Assembly (NCBI RefSeq): GCF_910592395.1
Contig: NC_088313.1
Location: forward strand, 17,810,437-17,874,436
Reading direction: 5' to 3'
DNA length: 64,000 nt
Source of the DNA: Lineus longissimus
Taxonomy: Eukaryota; Nemertea; Pilidiophora; Heteronemertea; Lineidae
The notes below the pieces were generated by a model that searched no databases, had not been told where the DNA came from, and worked only from the letters and a program-made list of their open reading frames with translations. Below are positions 1 through 11,169 of the stretch, piece by piece; within the stretch, counting starts at the first letter, position 1; each line of letters starts with the position of its first letter. Position numbers and translations under genes: made by a program.

Positions 1-1286
1 AACTACCTAACTCAGCGAGAGCTTTCCAACCTCATCCTGTCGAAGTCGCTCCTCATACCAAGGACGTTCATCCTTCACCCAGGGAAGACGCTATTTGTGG
101 GTGGGTTGGGAAGGATAGACTATTTGGAGGTCAGTATATCAACGTTGTCATCACGCACAGGTTGCTTTATTCTCCATAGTGCATGTGCAATTACTGTATG
201 CATGTACATGTTGGTAGTGAGTATTTTGTTGAAGTATTGAAGTTCGGCGTAACATAGTCATTGATTCTTGCCAGGTGCCAAGCATTAGACACTAACTTGA
301 GGGTAAAGGGTGTCTCAAAAGCCACGACTGGTGGGCATTTAACACTCTTTTCTAAGCCGGCAATTAGAAACTAAATTTCAGCTCAAATCTCTTCCAGGGT
401 ATCACCTATATCCTGCTGACTGTCCACTCAGCCCTCCCAGCCCTTTTTGTGTCAACAGACAAAGCTAATACATTCTATGAAGAGAATGTTGATACCGGGC
501 AATTCAAGGTAAGCCCCTTTCTTATTTCTCTCTTTCAGTCAAATATCTTGAATAAAGCTGTGCATTCACTGATTGTATGTCACCAGTTGACAGTGAAGAA
601 CCTGGACCCATTCGTTAGGTAGACCGCCAGTTTTTACCCACTGAGCTTTGAGAATCTTCACCTCCATTCACCTAAACGTTGCACTATAATACTTCTTTCA
701 AGGTTCCTGTGAGAAAGTCAGACCGGTTACCACCGCTCACAGGACAAGACTTCGACGTGACTGGTATCAACTGGAAGGAGAGCGCAGCAGATGTGGTGTT
801 ATCTTCAGCAGGTATGTGTCTTGTCAGTCTCTGTAAAATGGGTGCACAAATAGTAAAGGAATAGTATAGACAGAACAGAGGTGAGGAAATCTGAGCACTT
901 ACAAGGAATACCATATGGTAGTTTATGATAAGTAATGATCGGAAAAAGTGTGGAACATTTTTAGAGTTGCAATTTGATACAACTCTTCAGAATCATCTCT
1001 CTACTTGTTCTTGTAGAAGTCGCATACTAATTCAAGACTAGGGCAAATCAACGTTGAGATAAGTGTTATACTGCCTAGGCAGAACTGCAAGATTTAGCTG
1101 ATGTTTTTTTTTCTTTTTTCAGGTTGGGTGTCTGTCACAACTGGATTTCAGCGCGTCGCTCATTTGAGGTGTTTTACACCCGGTGAAAAGGGTCTTTGTA
1201 TTCGGAAACCTGCATTGTTACCGTTTGCTGTCAACCAGAGGGGAAAAAGAGCCAAGGGTCTACCAATGTATGAGATCAGAGAGTGA
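1..1286 (+). CDS. NOA1: NOA1, mitochondrial GTPase, last four exons (5' end outside window)
   Basis: C-terminal part of the circularly permuted GTPase NOA1 (YqeH-like), which in animals acts in mitochondrial ribosome assembly and respiration. Exons read at 1-129, 398-508, 703-811 and 1123-1286 (stop TGA); each junction is GT-AG and the phases agree (0, 0, 1). The first exon carries LIPRTFILHPGKTLFVGG followed by GRIDYLE, matching the vertebrate NOA1 block with PRTFVLKPG and GRIDFL. Later exons carry KADxxYE-like, DI/W-K and SSAGWVSVT blocks in family order. The GTPase G motifs lie upstream of the window. The tail after the last conserved block is short (ends YEIRE), while the human protein runs about 20 residues further. 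Family call is firm; the exon boundaries are inferred from splice sites and homology. Confidence 0.93.
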
Positions 1287-2990
1287 AACATTTGATATAT
1301 CAGGCCTAAAGACTGTAAACTGCCTGCAAATGCATCCATTGGACCGGTTAAAACAAGTTTTGTTGTTTGTGTATTTTGTGTGAAGATCCCCACCATAAAT
1401 CAATCTACGAGTACTTACATTTTGTTTTATCTTTTTGGTCCTATCAAATGAAGGGAGCCACTGTCAATGTAACCTTGTCACTGTGGTAAGATTCAGAGTC
1501 TTTCTCCGGTGTAAATACATCTGGGACAAGGATGGAATTCCTGCCAGAAAAGCAGGTCACGGTGAGAAGAATGAGACAGTTTTTCGCCAGTGTGAAGACG
1601 CCCAAGACCATGCAGATTTTGTAACTGTCAATTTGGCTTTATGGGACTTAGATCCAAGTCAAGTGGCCTATCTCCTGTGTGAATATAGAAATCACGGTAA
1701 CATTTATTCTACCCATCAGGTAGAAAATGTGATATTCTTGTCCACAATCTTGTTGTCCTTGGCTTATCGAGCTCACCAGAGGTGTGATAATAAGAGAAGT
1801 GCAAGTTTCATTTGAAAAAAGAAAATTTATATATTTTTATTAGGGATAACAAGCATACTCTTACATCTTTAAATAAACATCTTCACACATAATGTACTTT
1901 CAACTATCTTATTGTGATCATAAAAGTGAGCCACACACAAGGACACACACCAATATTGAATTCATAGCAAATTGAACAACTGTGGAAGGGCCTACTCAGG
2001 TTACAACATGGACTACATGTAAGCTAACACAATAGCACATTGTTCCGACTCATCAATTTGGTCACAATCAAGAAAGGAATCCATCTGCATATTAAAACTA
2101 ATGAGACAAACAGTCAAATCAGGTGTGAATTTTTGGATATAGCTATCCGTCCGTGCCAACATTTTAAATAATGACACTTGTAAAATTTAGCTCTGACTAT
2201 GCACAATATTACATTCTTCGTAAAACTTTTAAACCAATTGAGTACAGTTAGCTTCTAGAAGATGGAAACATTAATGAATTATCAGTGCCAGTGGCCTAAA
2301 ATGTACAACTACAAGATGAGAAGTTTTAAGTCCAACCAACATTCTTTGTTTTTAGGAGGAAAATTCCAAAGGAAAAAAATTGGGTGATCCTTACTATGTT
2401 CACCAAATTCATTTTCATGCTTTCATTGAAAAAAGAAACACACATTTCATTTGCCTGTGAGCGGCAAACACATGCCAGTTGGGCTGATGAAAAAATTCAC
2501 CTCGGATAGGGTTCACCGTATGTCATGTATATACATTGCAAAATTCACAATCACGTATAATGAAAGGACGCCACAGGCAGGAGCCAGGTTGGCCAGATGA
2601 ATATTCACACAGTTGCTGTTAGGGGTCTCTATTCTCTCGCAGGACATGTACAATGCAGATCAACACTATTTACTTCTGTGAGAGCAATCTTGGTACAGAG
2701 TTGAACTAGACCAAGTGCTCTCATTGTGCATGTGCATGAATGTACATGTACATGTACTACTTGGACCCCTAACTCCAGCCTGCAGTAACTCTTGAAGAAT
2801 TAGTCGACTTTTACGACCCCTAAACACATTGCAAATCAAGATTTTATAAATTAAGAGAGCATCTATCCAGTTTTCAGACAAGAAGTAAGAAGTACTTTTA
2901 CTGTAAGTAAACTGGGCCCTTAGTACTGGTGTATCTTCAATCTGACCACGCTGGTTGGCTGCTTGAAACCAGATTTTTTTTCACTCCAAC
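1287..2990. other. Convergent 3' UTR region of NOA1 (+) and RNF139 (-)
   Basis: No conserved coding exon is seen here. A 126-codon open frame at 1435-1815 (+) has no recognisable motif and follows the NOA1 stop, so it is most simply 3' UTR. AATAAA lies on the plus strand near 1872, and TTTATT (AATAAA on the minus strand) near 1837. The two transcripts therefore probably end within about 50 bp of each other or overlap slightly. The stretch 2000-2990 is AT-rich and would be 3' UTR of RNF139. Confidence 0.5.
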
Positions 2991-5396
2991 CTAGTCCCGG
3001 TGTGGGTGAGCAAGTTGTTCATCAGATTGTGTCCTATGGGCTGCCCTGATATTATTCGGTTGAATATCGTTATTGTTTTGTAAATCTCCATTTCTTGGAT
3101 CCTCGGCCGCAGCATCTGCTCCATTCTCCTGTCCCCATTCATGTTGTGCCTCGGACGGTTTTTCACTGTCTAAATCTTCTGGGCTATAAATAACTTCATG
3201 GCACAGCGGACAACGATCCTGAACATATAACCACTTCCGCAAGCAAACACCATGAAAGAAATGATGACAACGAGTAATGCGTGCGGTTTTCAACTCTTGA
3301 TAGCAAATAGCACACACATCATTATGCAAGTCAATTTCTGCTGAAGTTGCTGAGGGCAGTGAGTTTATCTTATTCACAGCAGTCCGTCTTCGCATGAATG
3401 TTTTCCAACCTTCTTTTGCCTGAACCCAAATGTTGAAATAAGCATGTATACACATCATGCATGCTCTTATTGTCCCACCGGACTCAAACACCATAATCCA
3501 GGCTCCGTTACAAAATAAGAAAATCCCAAAGAAGAATTCAATGGTGCTTCCTGTTGAACGTACATAATATACATAGTCGTCTAATTCTTCCCAAAACGTG
3601 TCCCTGCATGCATCAACCATGAAGAGTGTGTACTGAAGTAATGATATTACAACTTTTAGTATGACTTCAATACTAAAGGCTGTCACTGCCAACAGCCATG
3701 TACTAACAGTATGTTGGGTCCATAAATAGTACAGAAAACAACTTGGAAATATAATGAGGAAGGCACACATTGTCAGAACTCGGCTGTGTTTTGAAACAGA
3801 CGTGTTCCGAGAAGCACTCAGTGACATCAATAAGGGGTAAACCATACTATGAACAAAATGTAAAATTGCAGTAGATAATAAACAGAAGTTTCTATACAGT
3901 CGTTGAACCCGTTTATCAGCGTCTAAACCAGTCAATCCAGTCTGTAATGCCAATATAAAGAACAAAATTGCTGAAACTGAACCCATGTTTTGACCCTCTT
4001 CGTTTTCCGATCCAACGAATCCAGCAAAGAGAAGTCCAATATTTTGCGTGATGTATGAAACTACACTTGTCATTCCTGATAGTGATATCACAGTGTCACA
4101 GCCATAGACCAATAGAAGCCTGCTAATAGCCCACAGGTTATCCACAGATAGTGTGTAGTAACCCAACTTGTTGTAGTTTTCAAACACTTGGTACCCACTT
4201 AGAAGAATAACTTGATAGACAAATCTAGTGATCCAGAACACACGAAGAACGTCAGGTACGTTAAGTCGTATCCATTGATTTTCAATGTAGCCTTGAATAC
4301 CATAATGTCGAATCGCATACCGACCTAGCATGTAACCCATTAGCAATGAGTGGTAAATGTGCTTTAATTTTGTAACCAGTAGTAGTAGGAGTTCTACAAT
4401 AGGAAATACCATTGCTATCATGGGCATGTTACATACGACACGATCAGGGAGGCCGACAAACTTACACAGGGAGGGTAGGAGGTATGAAGAATAGGTGAAA
4501 CATCGCATAAATGTTGAGAGATAATTTGTGTAGACTTCACGCCTCATCCACGGCGGTTCCACACGCAGATTGTTGAAATTATAAGACAATCCCAACTGCA
4601 GCGTTAGATTGATTAGAAAAGTTCTAATATGCTGTGTCACTGCTTCTCCTGGGTCCTCTGATAATGTCAATGGTTTCGAAAGTTTCATTGCCATGTTCCT
4701 GTTCCAGACATATGAGATGGCTACCATTCCCAGAGAGATAAGGTAAGTGTAGGTGTAGATCAATTGCTCTGTTGGCAGGAAGAAGATCAGCAGCGCACAG
4801 ATGAAACCTGAAAGAAGAGAGAGTAAATTGTTCTATAATTCCTAAATCAATGATCAGGCAAAACATAGAAAAAGACTAAGTTCTAAGTTAACTTAGGACT
4901 ATCTCAGCCCAACTGATCAGCCAAGGCCAGGGTATATAGATCCAGAAGGATTGTTTGCTTGGCTTTTATAATCAATGCCTGGGACAAATCAGAAGAGGGG
5001 GATTGTTCTCCACTTTCAGTTTCACTTCACTTCAGAGACGGTCAAAACTACGCCATGAACTTGATGATTTTTACAGAAGATTGAAACAACAACAAAACAA
5101 CCGCCGCAGTAGTACTAGTAATACTAGTAGTAGTAGTAGGCACCCAAAACATACCATTACCAACGACGAGGGACACACAGTTTTTACTTACATATCAATG
5201 ACACCAAGATCCAGATCAGGGCTTTCAGATTGATAACTGATTCTTCCGACGACAGAAACTCTGGGAAGAAAAACAGAAGGAAACTTCTGTTCAGCACGGA
5301 ATCCAGGACGAAAAGTGGAGGGACTCTCATCACCACATCAAAAACAGCCATATATCTCGATCGAATCGGCATTTTATTGGCTCGGGGTGACTTCAA
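2991..5396 (-). CDS. RNF139: RNF139 (TRC8) ER RING-H2 E3 ubiquitin ligase, complete
   Basis: Multi-pass ER membrane E3 ligase of the TRC8 family, which targets sterol-pathway and other ER proteins for degradation. Two coding exons: 5192-5396 (start at 5396 or, better by alignment, at 5372) and 2991-4807; donor GTAAGT, acceptor TTTCAG, phase 1. From 5372 the product is 665 residues (human 664). Exon 1 holds the family N-terminus MRVPPLFVLD. Exon 2 holds hydrophobic helices, then RNF139-specific blocks LALQTGL, LMSLSAS, STWLLAVTAFSIEV, ELDDYVYYVRSTGS and RACMMCIHAYFNIW. These match RNF139 much better than RNF145. The RING-H2 runs from about residue 559 to 596 (CAIC, then ITRCHHFFHGVC, then CPLC), with the LRKWLYVQD segment. 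The tail is acidic and polar. It is divergently paired with RNF145. Confidence 0.94.
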
Positions 5397-5860
5397 AGGA
5401 AACCTGGGATGTTTATGATTTACAATATATAGGTTTTACTAGTGTAATTTCATATCTTGGCAGCAAAATCAGGAAGTTTTTATCATTTTTATGTTGACAG
5501 TTCCAGCCCATTGAATGACCAATTCCTGTTTAAACTGCGCATGCGTCAAGCTAGACTTCATTTTGCGTATTGATATAAAATTTTACATTTTTACAAAAAA
5601 TGCTAAAATAGCCTCTAATATACATCATTTAAAATATAAATACCTACTAACTAACGTCATGATACTTTTTGGATGTTTTAAAGATGTTAGCTGTGTGTAA
5701 TTACTGAATACATATTGAACTAATTTGTTCGTGGAATGCTTTCCGTAGTCAAAATCTTTGGGTGTTGTTAGGCCCCCAAAAATAAATCCTGAAAAATCTT
5801 AGAAAACCTTTCATATTTCGCCTATTTATGCAGAGTTCAAGTTAAACAAACGGCCTAAAG
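5397..5860. promoter_or_regulatory. Shared 5' region between RNF139 and RNF145 (candidate bidirectional promoter)
   Basis: Less than 500 bp separates the two divergent start codons. It contains TGCGCATGCG at 5536-5545, the core palindrome of the NRF1 motif, which is a common element of bidirectional and TATA-less animal promoters. An ATTGG (CCAAT box on the other strand) lies at about 5375, just inside the RNF139 exon. The flanks are otherwise AT-rich. Promoter function is inferred from position and motif only. Confidence 0.6.
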
Positions 5861-8228
5861 ATGCCTCGAATAACTAAAGATCATATTATGCTTTGTGCCC
5901 ATGTCATTCTTCGGGTACCAGCCCTATTTCTTATGGATTGTTGGTACAAAACCAACCCGGAAGCAATCTTGGAAAGATATGGAATTGGAATGGGCCACAT
6001 CAGAGATGCAGAAATGATCCTCTCTTCTCTGTATTATGCAGGTAACATGTCACTCATATAGCAACCTAATTCATTTAGTGTAGATGTTGGGAATGAATTG
6101 TTAGGTGTCCATCCTTCAAAGAGGCCCAAGTCACAATCTTGAAATTATAAGGACAAGGAGGACAATGCAACAACCACTGAACCAGTTAATCACCAACAAC
6201 TGCACATCCTGGGCTGGCCAATTCTAGAAGAGTGTTGAAGACAAGGCAGGAAAACCAATGTTAACAAGATCTTCATTTGTGTTATTCAATCATGCTTGAT
6301 AAATTTTTGTACCTGTTCTTGTTTCAGTCATCCTGATTGCTGTGGCGCTGATGTTTCTTCCCATGGATATGCTGTTCCAGCTCTACCTTCACATCTTGTG
6401 TGGTGGACTCCTTCTCCTGGCACACTTCACTGCCTTCAAGTATGTTGAAGAAGAGAAAGCAGAGGAAAATCTACATTCGTCCGTCTTTGATGACAATGGC
6501 AGCATGTACAGGCTGGGGATGCATCTTGTAATTCAAGTGATTCTAAGCTCTGTTGTGGCATACTTGATGCAGATCAAAGACTGGACAAGATTCATGTTAC
6601 TCATGTACACATTGCCAATGATCGCAAGGGCAATCAATTTTCCTGTAACTGAACTTCATGTGGTACACAACTTCTCAGCCATTTTTACCATGCTTATGAC
6701 CCTAATGGTTGTTTTTAACCATGTTGGGACCACCATCGATACAGTGAAGACAGGACTAAACAATGCCCATGCTATGGTACAGAACATTGGTTGGCTCCAC
6801 TTCTTTTTTACTCTTGTGGACTGGTTCCACATCCCACCTCAGTTCTTCGTCTTCTGGGTCATGACCTTCCTAGCAGAGTTATACAAATTTACCTTTGTAA
6901 AGAACTACCAAGATGGTGTGGTCATAATTCTATTGGCAACTGTGGGGGAGTGTTGCTCCACCCCTATCAGTCTGATTGGATTGTGTATAACTGTGTCTTA
7001 TACATCATGGTTCATCTTGACTTTGACTAAACTTTATCTAAAAGGCTGGGAAGGTATGAATCTGGAACGGGAGCAGACTGGATGGACCGAGGGTTTCACA
7101 ATGCTACTCTTGGGAGTGCAGACTGACATTATGGAGCTAAAGGCAGCTACGCGGGCATTCTTGATGAGTATAGTCTTATTCATTGTGGTGTTATCACTCA
7201 TCCAATCAATGTATGAACTCACTGATCCAGTTCTCCTTTCACTAAGTGCGTCCCACAGCCGGAATGTTGTACGCCACATCAAAACTGTCCTCCTCGCCAC
7301 TTTCCTCTGGATGTTTCCCCTGCTAATGACATGGGCCATTTGTCAGTTCTTTGACCTGGATTTCTGGCTTTTGGTCATTATATCTAGTTGTTTGTTGACA
7401 TCCATGCAAGTGTTTGGATCACTTGTTGTGTACTCTTTGTTCATCTACGATTCATTATTGACTGAACCTTGGGAAAACTTAGATGATGTTGTCTATTATG
7501 CGAGGGCAGTTACAAGAGTCTTGGAATTTGTTGTTGCAGTATTCGTTGTGTTGTACGGTGCTAAAGAATCTGTTTATGGGGAATGGAGTTGGATAAATTC
7601 CTCTATTTTAATCATACATTTCTACTTTAATGTCTGGCAGAGGTTGCAGACGGGCTGGAAAAGTTTCCTCCTGAGACGTAAGGCGGTGCAGAAAATTGAA
7701 TCACTGCCACTAGCTTCGCCAGAACAACTTGAGGAATGCAATGATCTTTGTGCTATCTGCTTTCAAGAAATGACATGTGCTCATATCACGCCTTGTAAGC
7801 ATTTCTTTCATGGTATATGTCTCCGTAAGTGGCTCTATGTACAGGACACCTGCCCCATCTGCCACCAGGTTATAAACTTTCCAAATGATGTATCAGAAGA
7901 TGAGTCGGCCGATGTACCTGATGCTGGAATAAGAAATGATGTAGTTCCACCACCTGCTAATGAAGCGGAAGACAACCATGCTGGAAATGCAGATGAGGAC
8001 GGTTTGGAAAATAGATTCTTAATAGAAAATAACGACTCTGATGAATGGGAAGATGTGGATGAGGAGGAGATCATTGGATACGAAGGTGGTGACAGTCACA
8101 GCGATTATGAGAGCACGGATTCTCTCAGCGATTTTGAACAGAATCCGTCTGAAAGGAAAGCCGACTTGGAATCTGATCAGGTGCGCCCCAAGGTTGACGG
8201 TGCTGGGGACAATGAGGCTAATTTGTGA
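5861..8228 (+). CDS. RNF145: RNF145 ER RING-H2 E3 ubiquitin ligase, complete
   Basis: Paralogue of RNF139. In vertebrates RNF145 is a sterol-responsive ER ligase acting on HMG-CoA reductase with Insig, and on SCAP. Two coding exons, 5861-6041 and 6328-8228 (phase 1), give 693 residues (human isoforms 663-691). N-terminus has ILRVPALFLMDCWY. The membrane region has RNF145-type blocks: GECCSTPISLIGL, TEGFTMLLLGVQT, RAFLMSIVLFIVVLSLIQSM, ICQFFDLDFWLL and ENLDDVVYYA. RING-H2 at about residues 535-572: CAIC, then ITPCKHFFHGIC, then CPIC. The C-terminal ~120 residues are very acidic (SDEWEDVDEEE and similar) and probably disordered. The exon layout is the same as in RNF139 next door (a short exon 1 and one large exon, phase 1), supporting duplication. 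The segment equivalent to the human YLYF motif reads YLHI. Confidence 0.94.
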
Positions 8229-8281
8229 GCATGACTGGGTTAATGAGGCTGTATCGGAATGTATTTGGTTTCCATGTCAAT

Positions 8282-8522
8282 TTAATGTTGTGTTTTGTTC
8301 AAGAGATAATGTCGCAAACCAGCTGTCAGTCACATCCGACATTGTCCTTGTGTGTTGTTCAAAAGACGCTGTGGCAATGATGTTTCAGTGGAAAGCCATG
8401 TTTGACATTGTCCTTGCGTGTTACTGTTGTTCAAGAGACTTTGCCACACTGAGGTTTCAATAAAGTGACATTCGACATTTTCCTTGTATGATTTCAAGAG
8501 GTCGCAATACTGTTAACATTGT
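8282..8522 (+). repeat. Four imperfect 66-70 bp tandem units in the RNF145 3' UTR
   Basis: Units begin near 8282, 8338, 8404 and 8474. Each has a GACATTGTCCTTGTGTGTTG-like start, then TTCAAGAGA and a TTTCA/GCAA tail. Spacing between the best starts is 66 and 70 bp. The array begins about 55 bp after the RNF145 stop codon, and the AATAAA at 8459-8464 lies inside the third unit. Confidence 0.7.
8459..8464 (+). terminator. Poly(A) signal AATAAA for RNF145
   Basis: Canonical AATAAA, 230 bp after the RNF145 stop codon, followed by TG/TT-rich sequence (TTTTCCTTGTATG). This is the first good signal on this strand after the gene. Confidence 0.5.
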
Positions 8523-9780
8523 TAAATGATCAACCACATCTGAGATTCTTCCTATTTGTGTAGTGGATTGCTGTTAATTTTTCAAATACTTCATGGTATT
8601 CCCATAGGGGTGGTCCTTCTTAGCTTGGTTGACAATAGCTTGAATTAAATAATCACCAATACATCAAGTCTTTAATCAGGTTGGGGTGGAGGAAGGATGT
8701 GTAATCATTATTTCCCCAAACTGATATGCATGTCTGGTGAGGGGAATAAGTCATAGTTTTGTTCCACAATTATGTAACTGGGGAACTTGTACAATTGTCT
8801 CCAATCTCACTGTAAAACAGTTTAAGAGGGAGGAGGACTATGTTCACTGGTTCAAAATTTCCTGATATGTTGGATTATCCCTTTACATGGGCAATGAAAA
8901 TTGATAAAACCACTTAGACAAGGCTGTCATATTTGATAGCCCTTGGTGGCAAGAGTCACTGGAGTCCTGGAGGGATTTTCAACAGATGTAACAGGCCATC
9001 AATTTGTAATTCTGTTTGTGACACATCTACCTTGAAGGGTACTTTGCAAGAAAGAACACTGTCACAATGCCAGGACGAAAGAAGGTCAATTTTTGTGTCG
9101 CAATATTATTGTTAAAATTGAGTGCCTGAGACGATGAGGAGAGATTGTAAACAGTTATCTGCATTCAAATCATTTTTCTTCCTCGTGTAATAAATATGTT
9201 ATATGAATCTGTTGTCTTATTCTCAGTATGTCCATTTGAAAAAATGAAAGTAAAATCAATGGAATAAGTCTGCGTGCACACTCCTCCCAGAAGGGTACTA
9301 CCCCTGGTGATCAGATTGGCCTGGAGATACCCAATATGAAGAGTCAGTTCAATATTGGTGGGTAATAGGGTATCTGCTCCCAAGTAGGCTCATTTTCAAA
9401 TCTACACTTATGGTAGATGTGCATGGATCGGGGAAAAGTCGCCGAGCTTCAAGTTTTTGACTGCCAAATCACTCACAGCCCGACAGTGGTGTCGCCAAAG
9501 CATGAGTCTGGATGGGGACCAGCATGACCCATCTAAATTAGCTAAGCTTCAACTATGTAAAACTTGGGATATCCAAATGGCTCCCCTGAATGTTTCGATA
9601 TAATCCGTAACAGCTGCCGCTGCATATAAATAGATTTGACGGAGTACAATATTCAATGAAATGGCCAGGGCCATTGTGCTCACCTCATGTGGAGGAAAGA
9701 TGGATAAAGAGCATGGTCTTGTGTCATGTAGTGTTAGGTTTGATGTAGGTCCAAGCAATTACAATTTCCCCAAAATGGCC
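8523..9780. other. Intergenic, no gene seen
   Basis: AT-rich sequence between RNF145 and the repeat element. No open frame longer than about 72 codons and no recognisable motif. Parts of 9400-9780 share the style of the following repeat and may be a diverged edge of it. Confidence 0.5.
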
Positions 9781-10685
9781 AATTTACAGTACATTCGACC
9801 TCTGTGACCTTGAAAAGTAGGTCAAATCAAAGAAGACCCGGGTGACACATTGAATGGTTGTAAGAATTAGATGTACCTATGATATAAAATTGGTGCCAAT
9901 CGGGCAAGTCATTAACTAGGAATAATGGCATTTTGAAGAATTTAGGATTTGGCCCCCTCCCTGGAGGCCAAACGGCAAATCAAATCGCACCAAACTTCGG
10001 TACCTGAGATCACCTGACCAAGGGGTACATGTGTACTTAATTTGTGATCAATAGTCATTGCAGTTAAGAAACGTGCCATAGTTACGGCCTGACGGCGAAT
10101 TTAGGCCATTTGGCCTCTGTGACCTTGACAAGAAGGTCAAATTAAAAACCTGTGTGACATATACTGTATGGTGGTTAGATGTACCCATGATATCAAATTG
10201 GTGGCATTCGGGCAGGAAGTTGAGGAATAATCACATTTTTAAGGTTTTTGGATTTTGCCCCCTGGTGGTCAAGTAATGAATCATATTGGACCAAACTTCG
10301 GTCCCTGAGATCACCTGACTAAGGGGTAAATGTGTACCAAATTTGGTATCAATAGTCATTGCAGTTTAGAAACGTGCCATCGTTACATCCTAACGGCCAA
10401 TTTACACCATTTGACCTCTGTGACCTTGAAAAGGAGGTCAAATCAAAAACCCGGAGGATATATGATGCACCTTTGCTAGAAGTACCTACCATATTTTTTT
10501 CAAAATTTCATGACTACTATTAAGGGAGATATTGCATATTTTCACTTTTAACGTTTGGCCCCCTGGTGGCCAAACCATGAAACGAATCGGACCGAAACTT
10601 GGTCTCCCAGGTGTCATTACATAAGGGTACATGTGTACCAAGTTTCAACTCAATAGCTCTAACAGTTACGAAACGTGCCCTGCTA

Positions 10686-10695
10686 ACGGACGACG

Positions 10696-10778
<83 letters not shown>

Positions 10779-10790
10779 ACGACGGACGCC
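10686..10790. repeat. (CGA)n / (GAC)n trinucleotide microsatellite
   Basis: About 30 nearly perfect copies, with GGAC interruptions at both ends. The long poly-Arg and poly-Ser frames over this block are an artefact of the repeat. Confidence 0.95.
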
Positions 10791-10803
10791 ACGGTATGGG
10801 ATA

Positions 10804-10829
10804 AGCTCACCTCTGCTAAGAGGTGAGCT
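10804..10829. repeat. Perfect hairpin ending the repeat element
   Basis: Arms AGCTCACCTCT and AGAGGTGAGCT (11 bp each) around a 4-nt GCTA loop, followed by AAAAACAAAAC. The position at the end of the (GAC)n element suggests a 3' end structure of a mobile element rather than a gene terminator. Confidence 0.8.
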
Positions 10830-10874
10830 AAAAACAAAACATTTTCTTGTACATATGTAAGACACGTTCATAGC

Positions 10875-10880
10875 TTTATT
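10875..10880 (-). terminator. Poly(A) signal for GLRX3 (AATAAA on minus strand)
   Basis: TTTATT on the plus strand, 290 bp beyond the GLRX3 stop codon. This would give a short 3' UTR ending beside the hairpin repeat. Confidence 0.45.
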
Positions 10881-11169
10881 TAGTTCGAGGCCTCGCCTTC
10901 ATTTCACATGCGATGCATCACTAACAGGCACTAAATGGTTGTGAAGTACAACAGGGACATCAGCAGAGCTATGCTTTCTGTCCCCATCTAATATGCAGAG
11001 TAGAAGCTGACAATGAGCATAAAACAACCACATTGTTATAATTTCAACAGACTTTGTAAAAACGTGTTTAGCACAGTTAACTGTCCAGCACAATTAGTCC
11101 AGCGCCATAATAGTTCCTTCTGAAGTCGAACGAATGACAGACTCCTAAATCCTTGAAAATCTCTATCCC

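Larger units (their letters stand above)
9781..10830 (+). repeat. Dispersed repeat element: three ~300-bp tandem units, then (GAC)n, then a hairpin tail
   Basis: The phrase CCTCTGTGACCTTGA recurs at 9799, 10114 and 10415 (spacing 315 and 301). Each time it is followed by GGTCAAAT, a GGCCCCCTGGTGGCCAAA-like box and GAAACGTGCC. After the third unit come (GAC/CGA)n and a perfect hairpin. Elements ending in a GAC repeat plus a GTGAGCTAAAA tail are widespread in marine invertebrate genomes by my recollection. No transposase is seen, so it is non-autonomous or decayed. Confidence 0.7.

Noticed and set aside
1435-1815. 126-codon plus-strand frame after NOA1
   Set aside because: No recognisable family, no start context or splice support; lies between the NOA1 stop and its poly(A) signal, so treated as 3' UTR.
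4955-5233. 92-codon plus-strand frame with a Ser-rich run
   Set aside because: Lies opposite the RNF139 intron and exon 1; the Ser run comes from a (TAG)n-type microsatellite at 5108-5140.
9781-10440. Regularly spaced repeats considered as a CRISPR-like array
   Set aside because: Units are ~300 bp, imperfect, only three, in an animal genome; there are no short identical repeats with unique spacers.
10520-10871. Long open frames of poly-Arg or poly-Ser on both strands
   Set aside because: They are made entirely by the (GAC)n microsatellite, which is open in several frames; no flanking coding signal.
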